From: an uncultured Clostridia bacterium | GTDB lineage: Bacteria > Bacillota > Clostridia > Christensenellales > UBA1242 | DNA length: 6,035 nucleotides | Reading direction: 5' to 3' | NCBI GenBank assembly: GCA_934771675.1 | Contig: CAKVMF010000062.1 | Coordinates: forward strand, 1-6,035 | Part shown: positions 1 through 6,035 of the stretch, in pieces | Layout: every line of letters starts with the position of its first letter | Position numbering within the stretch: position 1 is the first letter of the stretch | Position numbers and translations under genes: made by a program | The notes under the pieces: generated by a model | Database searches by the model: none | What the model was told of the DNA's origin: nothing | The model's input: only the letters and a program-made list of their open reading frames with translations

Positions 1-522
1 GAGTTTAACCCAGCACAACAAGAATTAGCAAAAATAACTAACCGCAAAAAACTTAAAGGAACTCTTGCTGATGCAATGAAAGGTGCGGATGTGTTCGTTG
101 GTGTTTCAGTTGCAAACTGTGTAACAAAAGATATGGTTCGCTCAATGGCTGAAAAATCAATTTTGTTCACTTGTGCAAACCCACTTCCAGAAATTTCAGT
201 TGAAGATGCAAAAGAGGCTGGTGCTTATATTCATGGAACTGGTTCATCTGAATATCCAAATCAAATCAACAACGTTTTGGTTTTCCCTGGACTGTTTAGG
301 GGTGCGCTTGACGCAAGAGCAACAACAGTTAACCATGAAATGATGGAAGCTGCTGCAAGGGGTATTGCTGAATGCATACCTGAAAGCGAACTTGCTGTTG
401 ATCATATTTTGCCATATGCTTGGGACCAAAAAGTTCATGACACCGTTGCAAAATATGTTGAAGAAGCAGCAATAAAAACTGGAGTATCAAAACTCCACAA
501 AAATACAAAAGGGAGAAAATAA
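1..522 (+). CDS. NAD(P)-dependent malic enzyme, C-terminal part (5' end outside window)
   Basis: Malic enzyme catalyses oxidative decarboxylation of malate to pyruvate with reduction of NAD(P), in the cytoplasm. The frame is open from base 1, so the 173 visible residues are only the C-terminal portion of a protein that is normally about 390 aa or more in bacteria; the ATG at 76 is internal. Seen in order: the ADVFVGVS strand of the Rossmann-like NAD domain (fragment residues 29-36), the CANPLPE motif (about 58-64), the TGSSEYPNQINN motif (about 80-91) with Asn residues of the family active site, and FPGLFRGALDAR just after it. The last third is the helical C-terminal end. One oddity is TGSSEYPNQ where most bacterial relatives I know read TGRSDYPNQ. 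The stop overlaps the next gene's ATG, so the two are probably co-transcribed. The family is clear; cofactor preference cannot be judged. Confidence 0.95.
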   Translation, partial: EFNPAQQELAKITNRKKLKGTLADAMKGADVFVGVSVANCVTKDMVRSMAEKSILFTCANPLPEISVEDAKEAGAYIHGTGSSEYPNQINNVLVFPGLFRGALDARATTVNHEMMEAAARGIAECIPESELAVDHILPYAWDQKVHDTVAKYVEEAAIKTGVSKLHKNTKGRK

Positions 523-524
523 TG
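511..524 (+). promoter_or_regulatory. Ribosome binding site and TAATG stop-start overlap
   Basis: GGGAG at 511-515 lies six bases before the ATG at 522. The last A of the malic enzyme's TAA stop is the first base of that ATG. This arrangement supports the lipoprotein start at 522 and suggests translational coupling, with ribosomes finishing the malic enzyme able to reinitiate on the lipoprotein. Confidence 0.75.
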
Positions 525-2150
525 AAACACTTTAAAAAAGTAGTCGCTCTTGTTGTTGCGCTGTTTTGCTTTGCTGGGCTGACACTAACTGGTTGTGCAT
601 CAAACAACTCAAAAACAGTTACTGTTGTTGCCTACATTGAAGGCGTTGAAACAGAGCGAAGAGATATTGACATTTTTAACAATGCAATTTTAACTCCACC
701 ATCAGAAGACAAAATTCCTGAAGGAAAAGAATTCTATGGTTGGTCAACCAGTGAAAACTGGGATGAAACATCAGAAGACTTTGTTGTTGAAGGCAACTTT
801 ATTTCTTACAACAATGTAAAAGAACACGCAGTTAATGGTGAAGTTAAACTTTATCCAGCATACAAAGTTAAAGTTGAAAAATACTTTGTTTTCGGTTGGT
901 ATACAAAAACTTCAACATCTGGTTTGAATGAAAGCACAATGAGTGCTATTGAAACTGCTCTTAAAAATTATTTGAAAACAAAGGGTGCAACTGATGAACA
1001 ACTTGCACTCGTTGATATTAGGGGTTATGACGGTGGCGTTGCAGATTATGGTGCTAAGATCATGGCTGACGGCGATGTTGATGTATTCCTTGGTTGCGGA
1101 AGTAACATTGATTCGGCAGGTGGAGTTACTCTTATCAAAAAGAGTAGTGGAATGACATTCAATAAAAAAGACGGAAGAAGATTTATTCTTTTGAATACAG
1201 AAAGTCTTTCAATTGATGTTTACAACTGGTTCCAACACTATGTTCAAGAAAATATTGACTCAGAATACAAACCTGTTGATTTGGTAAATTGTGCCGTAAC
1301 TTACAGCCTCGGTGAGAACGCTGCTGCAAACGCTGTTTGCCCAACAGGATTCTCAATTTTGAACGGTGTTAAATTCACCCTTCCTGAAGCAGTTGAAGCC
1401 GCTGAAGGTTACACCTTTATTGGTTGGAAAGTTGGTGACACAGTTTATGATGCTGGTGCATCTGTAAGCGTTTCAGCAACAACTGAAATTGTTGCAGAAT
1501 TTAGATCAAATGCTCTTATTGAAGTATCATTTTCAAGTGGTCCAAAATCAAGAACATCATCAACAAGCCCTGCTTCACAAACAATTACTCCTGGAGCAGA
1601 AGTAACACTCCCTGAAGCACCTATTGCAAGGGCAGGATTTGTTTTTGCTGGATGGAGAGTTGGAACTGAACTCAAAGCACCTAACACAAATGTTACTATT
1701 GATGAAACAACAACAATCACTGCTGAATACACAATTGACAGCAATGTTAATGCAACCATTATTGTTGGTTATTATGCAAAATCAAAAACAAGTGGTGTTA
1801 CCGCAACTATTGCTGGAAACATTGAAGCCGCTTTAAGAGAATATTTAACTAGTATTGGTATCACAGACTTATCTGGTCTTGTGGTAAAAGGCTATGGTAA
1901 AGATCTTGGTGTTGATGACACCGTTACAGAAATTGAAAGTGAAACGGCTGGAAGTGTTGGTGTTTTTATGGGCTTTAAAGATATAAAGAGTCTTACGATT
2001 AAAGATAAGACATCAAGCAACATTACACTCGGTGCAAAGACAGACAGAAATGTTTGTAGATTAACTGATGATGCTATTTCAAATATTATTTACGATTGGA
2101 TGGCTTCTAGCGACTCAACATTTGTTAATGCAGCAAAAACTCCTGCATAA
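522..2150 (+). CDS. Lipoprotein with InlB-like repeats and a duplicated alpha/beta module
   Basis: This is a secreted, lipid-anchored protein of unknown function. It starts with a basic, hydrophobic signal peptide and a lipobox LTGC with Cys25 as the likely lipidation site. Three segments resemble Listeria-Bacteroides/InlB B-type beta repeats (a GxxF/Y-x-GW core and an aromatic end such as YPAY or AEY): about residues 33-115, 258-337 and 343-403. Two longer segments, about 118-240 and 410-530, look like diverged copies of one module: a beta strand ending in GWY or GYY, a KT/SxTSG loop, an amphipathic helix containing IE-AL--YL, an RGY/KGY strand, a VFLG/VFMG strand, and a closing helix with VYNW/IYDW. 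I do not recognise this module. Its strand-helix pattern and the DGDVDVFLG segment faintly recall solute-binding proteins, which is inference only. The order is signal, beta, module, beta, beta, module. It follows malic enzyme by stop-start overlap and precedes the membrane hydrolase by 25 bp. Confidence 0.85.
   Translation: MKHFKKVVALVVALFCFAGLTLTGCASNNSKTVTVVAYIEGVETERRDIDIFNNAILTPPSEDKIPEGKEFYGWSTSENWDETSEDFVVEGNFISYNNVKEHAVNGEVKLYPAYKVKVEKYFVFGWYTKTSTSGLNESTMSAIETALKNYLKTKGATDEQLALVDIRGYDGGVADYGAKIMADGDVDVFLGCGSNIDSAGGVTLIKKSSGMTFNKKDGRRFILLNTESLSIDVYNWFQHYVQENIDSEYKPVDLVNCAVTYSLGENAAANAVCPTGFSILNGVKFTLPEAVEAAEGYTFIGWKVGDTVYDAGASVSVSATTEIVAEFRSNALIEVSFSSGPKSRTSSTSPASQTITPGAEVTLPEAPIARAGFVFAGWRVGTELKAPNTNVTIDETTTITAEYTIDSNVNATIIVGYYAKSKTSGVTATIAGNIEAALREYLTSIGITDLSGLVVKGYGKDLGVDDTVTEIESETAGSVGVFMGFKDIKSLTIKDKTSSNITLGAKTDRNVCRLTDDAISNIIYDWMASSDSTFVNAAKTPA
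870..1241 (+). repeat. Diverged internal repeat, copy 1 (protein level)
   Basis: This encodes roughly residues 117-240 of the lipoprotein. It shares with 1746-2111 the sequence FGWYTKTSTSG (copy 2: VGYYAKSKTSG), then IETALKNYL (IEAALREYL), IRGYD (VKGYG), VDVFLG (VGVFMG) and VYNW (IYDW), in the same order. The similarity is seen by eye in protein; no obvious long identity remains in the DNA, so the duplication is old. Borders are approximate. Confidence 0.7.
1746..2111 (+). repeat. Diverged internal repeat, copy 2 (protein level)
   Basis: This encodes roughly residues 409-530 of the lipoprotein, the partner of 870-1241. It is slightly shorter: the segment between the VFMG strand and the last helix is compressed, and the acidic DGDVDV stretch of copy 1 reads ETAGSVGV here. 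The copies may therefore have different roles. Borders are approximate. Confidence 0.7.
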
Positions 2151-2160
2151 AAAATAAATC

Positions 2161-2178
2161 AAAAGAGAATAGAATATG
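2161..2178 (+). promoter_or_regulatory. Ribosome binding site of the membrane hydrolase gene
   Basis: AAAAGAG at 2161-2167 is one base short of the AAAGGAG consensus and lies eight bases before the ATG at 2176. The 25-bp gap after the lipoprotein holds no terminator and has no room for a promoter, so the two genes probably share a transcript. Confidence 0.55.
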
Positions 2179-4398
2179 AAAGATCAAAATAAAAATTTAT
2201 TATTAAAAATTGCTTCCATAGCACTTTATGTTCTCACTTTTGCTCTCTTTGTTGGTGCGGCTAGTGCGTTTGCACTTGGAAGTTTGTGGCTTGCAATCCT
2301 TCTTGTTGTGATTGCAGTTGCCAGCCTTTATGGCGGAATTATTTTAAATGAAAAAAGAAAAAAATGGTTCAACATTGAGTTTAAGGGTCGCCCTGAACCA
2401 GTGCTTGACAAACCAAAGAAACCATTTTTCAAAAGATGTAATGTTATTGTTATGATAGCTGCATTCTGTATGATTTTTGTTTCAAGTTTTTCAGCAATGT
2501 GTTTCCACACAGCTGGATTTGAAGTTGAAGTTTCTGACTTCACTTTAACTCAAGAAATGACAAAAAAATACAACAATGGCGAAATCAACGGAAAACAATT
2601 TGTTATGGGGAATGACACATCTTATTCCGTTACAATGTATAAACCAAAAAATGCAACAGAAGAAAACAAAGCCCCAGTAGTTTTTGTTCTCCCTGGTTTC
2701 ACTAGAACAAAAGCAACAATGGCTCAATATTGCATTGAACTTGCAAGACGTGGCGCTGTTGTGTTCTGCTCTGACCCTGGTGGTCAAGGTAGCACAACCG
2801 AAACTTCAACAGCCGGAGCAAATGGTGTTGAATACCTTGCACAATATGTTTACAACAACACCGATGATTTTAAATTCTGTGACAAAAACAGAATGGGTGC
2901 TGTTGGACACTCTGCAGGTGGCGGAAACGTTTGTTCGCTTGCCGCAGATTTCTCTGGTGCAACTTATGAAGAAAGTATCATCAAGTCTGTTTACATTTCA
3001 GGCTACATCAAACTTTCTTCTGCAAACAAATACAAAAAACTCAGATGTAATGCTGGTATGAGCTATGCATATTATGATGAGGGTTCATATCGTTACAACA
3101 CAGAACTTTCTTCACTTGAAGCTGTTTCACTCAAATTCTACAATGATGTTAACGGCGAAGGCACAAAGTCTTACACATATTCAGATATTGTTGCTGACAA
3201 GGAAGACGGTTCAATTGAAGACGGAACATATCGTGTGTTCCACAGAGAAAAAATCAATCACTGTTTTGAAATGTATGACAAAACAAGCATTGCAAACACA
3301 ATTGATTTCTTCAACAAAACTTTAAACATGGAAACATCTCTTTCAAACACAAATCAAATTTGGTTTGGAAAAGAATTCTTTAACGGCCTTGCACTTGCCG
3401 CAGCATTCACATTTATTGTTGCACTTTGCTTTGTTTTGATGGACACAAAATTCTTCGCAACAATTGGTCCAAACAAACCGGTTGTTATGCGTGAATGGGA
3501 ATACACAAACAAACCACGTTCTGCTACAAAAAAATGTGTGTTCTGGACAACGCTTTTGATTTCGGCAATAATTGCTTGCTTGGATTATATTCCACTGGCA
3601 AACCTGTCAATTGAAATCTTCCCAACAGCAAACAAGTCTAGCGTTTACACGTTTGTGTTCCCAGCAAGAATGGTAAATGCAATCTTGCTTTGGGCTTGCG
3701 TTAACGGCGTTATCGGCTTACTTATTTATTTTGGCGAAATGCTTATTGACAACCTTATTCAAAAGATTCGTGCAAAGAAAACCGGTGCTCCTGCTGTTTG
3801 CGATTGGACAAAGATTGACCCAATGAAGATTGGTGGAAAAACACCTCTCCAAGTTCTTGCAAAAGTTGGCAAAATCTTGCTCCTTTGCTTGATTATGATT
3901 GTTTCATTCTATGGCTTGGTTGAAATCTGCTACTTGATTTTCCACCAAGATTTCAGATTCATGCTTATTTCAGCATCACCACTCAACTGGCGTATGTTTG
4001 TTACAGCAATTGAATACATTCCATTGATTCTTATCTTCTACCTTTCAAACGCAATCAGAGTTAACGGAAGCATTGCAAAAGAAGGCTACAACGAAGTTAC
4101 AACAACAATTATTGCAGCTCTTGCAAACAGCATCGGACTTGCATTTATTCTTGTTATCAACTACGTTTGCTTCTTCTCAACCGGTGTTCCATATTACACC
4201 TACATGGGTGCTGGAAATGAAGTTTGGTTGTATGTAAACATGGTATTTGGTCTTGTTGTTATGATGTTTATTCTTCCAATTTTGAACCGTATCATTTACA
4301 GAAAAACTGGTAGCGTTTGGGTTGGTGCAATTGTTTGCTGCTTCATATTCATTATGATGACAATCACAGCATCAGTTTCTTACATTCCAATGTATTAA
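2176..4398 (+). CDS. Polytopic membrane protein with an extracytoplasmic alpha/beta-hydrolase domain
   Basis: This is a predicted membrane-bound serine hydrolase (esterase or peptidase type); the substrate is unknown. I count about 11 membrane helices: around residues 8-30, 35-57 and 88-110, then, after the soluble domain, eight more between about 402 and 735. The loop at 58-87 is strongly basic (EKRKKW, KPKKPFFKR), so by the positive-inside rule the soluble domain at about 111-400 faces outward. It contains the alpha/beta-hydrolase landmarks: VVFVLPGFTR (oxyanion region, 168-177), DPGGQGST, and the nucleophile elbow GHSAG with Ser246. His362 in KINHCFEMYD is the likely catalytic histidine, followed by the final helix DFFNKTL. 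The acid residue is not clear; Asp324 and Asp337 are candidates. The C-terminal membrane domain does not match a transporter I know. It sits 25 bp after the lipoprotein and a strong hairpin follows it. The hydrolase domain is firm, the precise family is not. Confidence 0.88.
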   Translation: MKDQNKNLLLKIASIALYVLTFALFVGAASAFALGSLWLAILLVVIAVASLYGGIILNEKRKKWFNIEFKGRPEPVLDKPKKPFFKRCNVIVMIAAFCMIFVSSFSAMCFHTAGFEVEVSDFTLTQEMTKKYNNGEINGKQFVMGNDTSYSVTMYKPKNATEENKAPVVFVLPGFTRTKATMAQYCIELARRGAVVFCSDPGGQGSTTETSTAGANGVEYLAQYVYNNTDDFKFCDKNRMGAVGHSAGGGNVCSLAADFSGATYEESIIKSVYISGYIKLSSANKYKKLRCNAGMSYAYYDEGSYRYNTELSSLEAVSLKFYNDVNGEGTKSYTYSDIVADKEDGSIEDGTYRVFHREKINHCFEMYDKTSIANTIDFFNKTLNMETSLSNTNQIWFGKEFFNGLALAAAFTFIVALCFVLMDTKFFATIGPNKPVVMREWEYTNKPRSATKKCVFWTTLLISAIIACLDYIPLANLSIEIFPTANKSSVYTFVFPARMVNAILLWACVNGVIGLLIYFGEMLIDNLIQKIRAKKTGAPAVCDWTKIDPMKIGGKTPLQVLAKVGKILLLCLIMIVSFYGLVEICYLIFHQDFRFMLISASPLNWRMFVTAIEYIPLILIFYLSNAIRVNGSIAKEGYNEVTTTIIAALANSIGLAFILVINYVCFFSTGVPYYTYMGAGNEVWLYVNMVFGLVVMMFILPILNRIIYRKTGSVWVGAIVCCFIFIMMTITASVSYIPMY

Positions 4399-4411
4399 TT
4401 TAACTAGTTTG

Positions 4412-4446
4412 GCAAAGAGGCACTGCACGGTGCTTCTTTGCTTTTT
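4412..4446 (+). terminator. Rho-independent terminator after the hydrolase gene, abutting the next gene's RBS
   Basis: The 12-base arm GCAAAGAGGCAC (4412-4423) pairs with GTGCTTCTTTGC (4430-4441) with one G-T wobble and a six-base loop, followed at once by five T (4442-4446). It begins 13 bases after the hydrolase stop. GAGG, the ribosome binding site of the next gene, starts at 4447, directly after the T-run. The hairpin could therefore end the upstream operon, act as an attenuator for the downstream gene, or both. Confidence 0.85.
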
Positions 4447-4461
4447 GAGGATATTACAATG
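4447..4461 (+). promoter_or_regulatory. Ribosome binding site that sets the CE2 esterase start
   Basis: GAGG at 4447-4450 is eight bases before the ATG at 4459. An in-frame TTG at 4438 would lie inside the terminator stem, has no binding site of its own, and would add acidic residues before the signal peptide. ATG 4459 is therefore the better start. Confidence 0.75.
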
Positions 4462-5625
4462 AAGTTTAAAAAGGTTTTGGCACTTTGCCTGTCGTTTATG
4501 TTTGTGTTCTTGCTTGGCTGTTCGTCTAATAGCGGAGGCACAAGCAGGATTTCGTATATTGCAGGCAGTACGCTCAAAAATAGCTCGGCTGTTCGCTGGA
4601 TCGGTAGAACCGAATATGTTGATGACCAGGTTTACACTTATTACGCCGCAACAGGCTTCACGGTTAATTTTTCGGGAACTAGTTTGTATGTTTCATTCAA
4701 CGCAACCAACACTGACAGCGAAAAAAATAGACCATATTTCCTTTGTATGATTGATGGTCAAACTGCAGAGCAGGGGACAGCTTTCTCGCTAACAAAAGAC
4801 AAACAAACCGTTAAGGTTGCTGAAAACCTTTCAAATGAAAATCACACAGCAACAATCTTAAAACGTAGCGAACCTGAAAATTCACTCACTTCAATTTATG
4901 AGATTTTCACTGATGGAAAGTTTTTGAGACCAACGGAGCATAGAGGGTTAAGATTCCAAATAATCGGAAGTTCTGGCATAACAGGGCACGGATGTTTGGG
5001 AACGACTGGCCAGAGTTGGACAACAAAAAACTCATCACCATTTTCAAGTTTTGGTTATATTACTGCAGAAAAGTTTGGCGCTGAATGTCAGTTTGTTTCT
5101 GCAAGTGGAATGGGAATGTGCTGGAGTTATAGGGGAGTTGACACCATGACAAACGCCTATGATGCTGTTGGTCTTGTTGCTGAATATAACAGTGACGGCT
5201 CAACAAAATCTGTTAAGGCAACATCATCAAAATGGAATCATTCAAAATGGACTCCAGATGTTGTTGTTGCAAACATTGGCGGAAACGACTGGACTTCACA
5301 TATTTCAAATAAGAATTTCACAGCGGTAGAAAAAGCAGCCGCCGAGCAAGAATTTAAAACAGCTGTTGAAAACTTGCTTAAACATATTCATCAACTCTAT
5401 CCAAATGCAGTTGTTGTTTGGGCGGTAAACTCAAAAACTTCTGGCAACGGAAAACTTGCAAATGATGTTATCAAGAGTCTTGATTTCAAAAATAGAATAA
5501 AAGTTGTTGAATTGGTAGACAGTGCAAAAACTGGTGCTGACAATCACGCAAATGCTGAAACTCACAAAACAAATTCAACCGCCATTGTTGAAGCAATCAA
5601 AAACTTTGGTTTTCAAACAGTGTAA
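4459..5625 (+). CDS. Lipoprotein SGNH esterase, carbohydrate esterase family 2-like
   Basis: This is a likely acetylesterase that removes O-acetyl groups from sugars or glycans, tethered outside the cell. The 388-aa protein begins with a signal peptide and the lipobox LLGC (Cys21). An N-terminal beta-sandwich of about residues 45-155 (VRWIGRTEY to IFTDGKFL) matches the jelly-roll domain of CE2 enzymes. The SGNH domain covers about 163-388: block I FQIIGSSGITGHG with presumed nucleophile Ser172, SGMG around Gly217 (block II), NIGGND with Asn276 (block III), and DNHANAETH with Asp361 and His363 (block V). The last matches the usual CE2 DWHPNxxTH pattern with Trp replaced by Asn. Block I normally reads GDSIT; here the Asp is Ser171 and the following residues are shifted. 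The enzyme may still be active, since dyad-type CE2 enzymes are known, but this is untested. The substrate could be a dietary polysaccharide or the cell's own envelope glycan. The gene starts 60 bp after the hydrolase gene, downstream of a terminator-like hairpin. Confidence 0.85.
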   Translation: MKFKKVLALCLSFMFVFLLGCSSNSGGTSRISYIAGSTLKNSSAVRWIGRTEYVDDQVYTYYAATGFTVNFSGTSLYVSFNATNTDSEKNRPYFLCMIDGQTAEQGTAFSLTKDKQTVKVAENLSNENHTATILKRSEPENSLTSIYEIFTDGKFLRPTEHRGLRFQIIGSSGITGHGCLGTTGQSWTTKNSSPFSSFGYITAEKFGAECQFVSASGMGMCWSYRGVDTMTNAYDAVGLVAEYNSDGSTKSVKATSSKWNHSKWTPDVVVANIGGNDWTSHISNKNFTAVEKAAAEQEFKTAVENLLKHIHQLYPNAVVVWAVNSKTSGNGKLANDVIKSLDFKNRIKVVELVDSAKTGADNHANAETHKTNSTAIVEAIKNFGFQTV

Positions 5626-5639
5626 AAATTATTAAAAAC

Positions 5640-5672
5640 AAAAAGCCTTACAAATTTTGCAAGGCTTTTTTG
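5640..5672. terminator. Bidirectional rho-independent terminator between convergent genes
   Basis: AAAAAGCCTT (5640-5649) pairs with AAGGCTTTTT (5661-5670). The stem can continue past an A-C mismatch with CAA/TTG around a small loop. T-rich sequence follows on the plus strand, and the A-rich flank at 5634-5644 gives the T-run for the minus strand. It lies 14 bases after the CE2 esterase stop and 14 bases beyond the stop of the minus-strand surface-protein gene, so it can serve both. Confidence 0.85.
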
Positions 5673-5686
5673 TTTGTGAAAATATT

Positions 5687-6035
5687 TTATGGTTTCAATT
5701 TATGCTTTTTCTTGAATACAAACACGGTGCATGTAGTTGCTCCAGCGGTTACAACAATGCTTGATGTAACAATTATAACAATTGTAATGGTTTTGTTGCT
5801 TTGTGTTTCAGGTGTGTTGCCGTTATCACTTGGGTTATTGTTTGGCGTGTTGTTTGGATTGTTTGAACTATCACCCTGATTTCCATCTTGATTATCGCCG
5901 TTTTGGTTGTTATCACTGCCGTTATTGCCATTATTGTTATCTTCAATTGGTAGCTTTTCAATTTCTTGTTCTTCAAGAATTAAGTGACAAACGGTACATT
6001 CTTTGTGTTTGTGACCTGTTTGCTCGGTTGTAGGC
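5687..6035 (-). CDS. Surface protein, C-terminal stalk and membrane anchor (5' end outside window)
   Basis: The minus strand is open from the window edge (first full codon ends at 6034) to a TAA at 5687-5689. It encodes 115 residues without an in-frame ATG, so this is the 3' end of a longer gene. The visible order is: a short motif TEQTGHKHKECTVCH followed by LEEQEIEKLP (fragment residues 3-29), resembling the Cys-containing modules (GHxxKECxVC) found near the end of many clostridial surface proteins; an Asn/Asp/Gly/Gln-rich stalk with a few Pro and Thr (about 32-80); one hydrophobic membrane helix (about 82-107); and the basic tail KKKHKLKP. This predicts a protein anchored by a C-terminal helix with its bulk outside the cell. 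No LPxTG sortase signal is present. The function of the missing N-terminal part is unknown. The gene converges on the CE2 esterase and shares its terminator. Confidence 0.82.
   Translation of the reverse strand, partial: PTTEQTGHKHKECTVCHLILEEQEIEKLPIEDNNNGNNGSDNNQNGDNQDGNQGDSSNNPNNTPNNNPSDNGNTPETQSNKTITIVIIVTSSIVVTAGATTCTVFVFKKKHKLKP
5792..5941 (-). repeat. Low-complexity Asn/Asp/Gly/Gln-rich stalk
   Basis: This encodes about 49 residues of the surface protein in which Asn makes up over a third, mixed with Asp, Gly, Gln, Ser, Pro and Thr (for example GNNGSDNNQNGDNQDG). It is seen as runs of GTT/ATT/GCC triplets on the plus strand. The likely role is a flexible, hydrophilic spacer holding the outer domain away from the membrane. 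The triplet composition also opens long false reading frames in other frames on both strands. Confidence 0.75.

Noticed and set aside
76..78. ATG at 76 as the malic enzyme start
   Set aside because: The frame upstream is open to base 1 and encodes recognisable malic enzyme sequence (KLKGTLADAMKGADVF), so this Met is internal.
329..607. Minus-strand open frame across the malic enzyme/lipoprotein junction
   Set aside because: It is antisense to two well-supported coding ends and the RBS, with no recognisable features of its own.
2684..3325. Plus-strand open frames at 2684-3061 and 3065-3325
   Set aside because: They lie entirely within the membrane hydrolase gene in another frame and show no domain, signal or RBS of note.
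4360..4411. Possible promoter for the CE2 esterase near the end of the hydrolase gene (TATTAA around 4393)
   Set aside because: No convincing -35 element at a suitable distance; AT-rich sequence alone gives such matches by chance.
4438..4458. TTG at 4438 as the start of the CE2 esterase (seven residues longer)
   Set aside because: It falls inside the right arm of the terminator stem, has no RBS, and places acidic residues before the signal peptide; ATG 4459 has GAGG at a good distance.
5792..5941. Possible tandem DNA repeat or CRISPR-like array
   Set aside because: The repetition is low-complexity codon usage without fixed-length units or spacers.
5773..6033. Open frames on both strands across the stalk region (5773-5976 minus, 5670-5879 and 5803-6033 plus)
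   Set aside because: They are by-products of the Asn/Asp/Gly triplet-rich DNA. The other minus-strand frame gives a coherent motif-stalk-helix-basic-tail protein ending just before a terminator.

Overview
This window reads as chromosomal DNA from a low-GC Gram-positive bacterium (Bacillota), most likely an uncultured, gut-type member of the Clostridia. The basis is AT-rich coding with the standard code (all five visible stops are TAA and tryptophan is TGG), two lipoprotein signal peptides, Listeria-Bacteroides/InlB-type beta repeats, and a C-terminally membrane-anchored surface protein with an Asn/Gly/Asp-rich stalk. The taxonomic call is inference; there is no rRNA or other marker gene.

Layout. 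1-522 (+) is the C-terminal NAD-binding part of a malic enzyme whose 5' end lies outside the window. Its stop codon overlaps the start of a 542-aa lipoprotein (522-2150, +) built from two copies of an unrecognised alpha/beta module separated by InlB-like repeats. After 25 bp comes a 740-aa polytopic membrane protein (2176-4398, +) with an extracytoplasmic alpha/beta-hydrolase domain between its third and fourth membrane helices. A strong hairpin plus T-run (4412-4446) follows, and it abuts the ribosome binding site of a 388-aa lipoprotein esterase of the SGNH/CE2 type (4459-5625, +). A bidirectional terminator (5640-5672) separates this from a converging gene. That gene has no in-frame ATG in the window: 5687-6034 (-) encodes the C-terminal stalk, membrane anchor and basic tail of a surface protein.

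How it may work together. Apart from the malic enzyme (central metabolism), every gene is predicted to act at the outer face of the cytoplasmic membrane: a possible binding lipoprotein, a membrane-embedded hydrolase, a tethered deacetylase-like esterase and an anchored surface protein. This fits envelope or glycan modification, but no substrate can be read from the sequence. The first three genes look co-transcribed. The CE2 gene has almost no room for a promoter of its own downstream of the hairpin, so it may depend on read-through. No tRNA, rRNA, CRISPR, insertion sequence or convincing promoter was seen. The only non-coding stretches are short (25, 60 and 61 bp).
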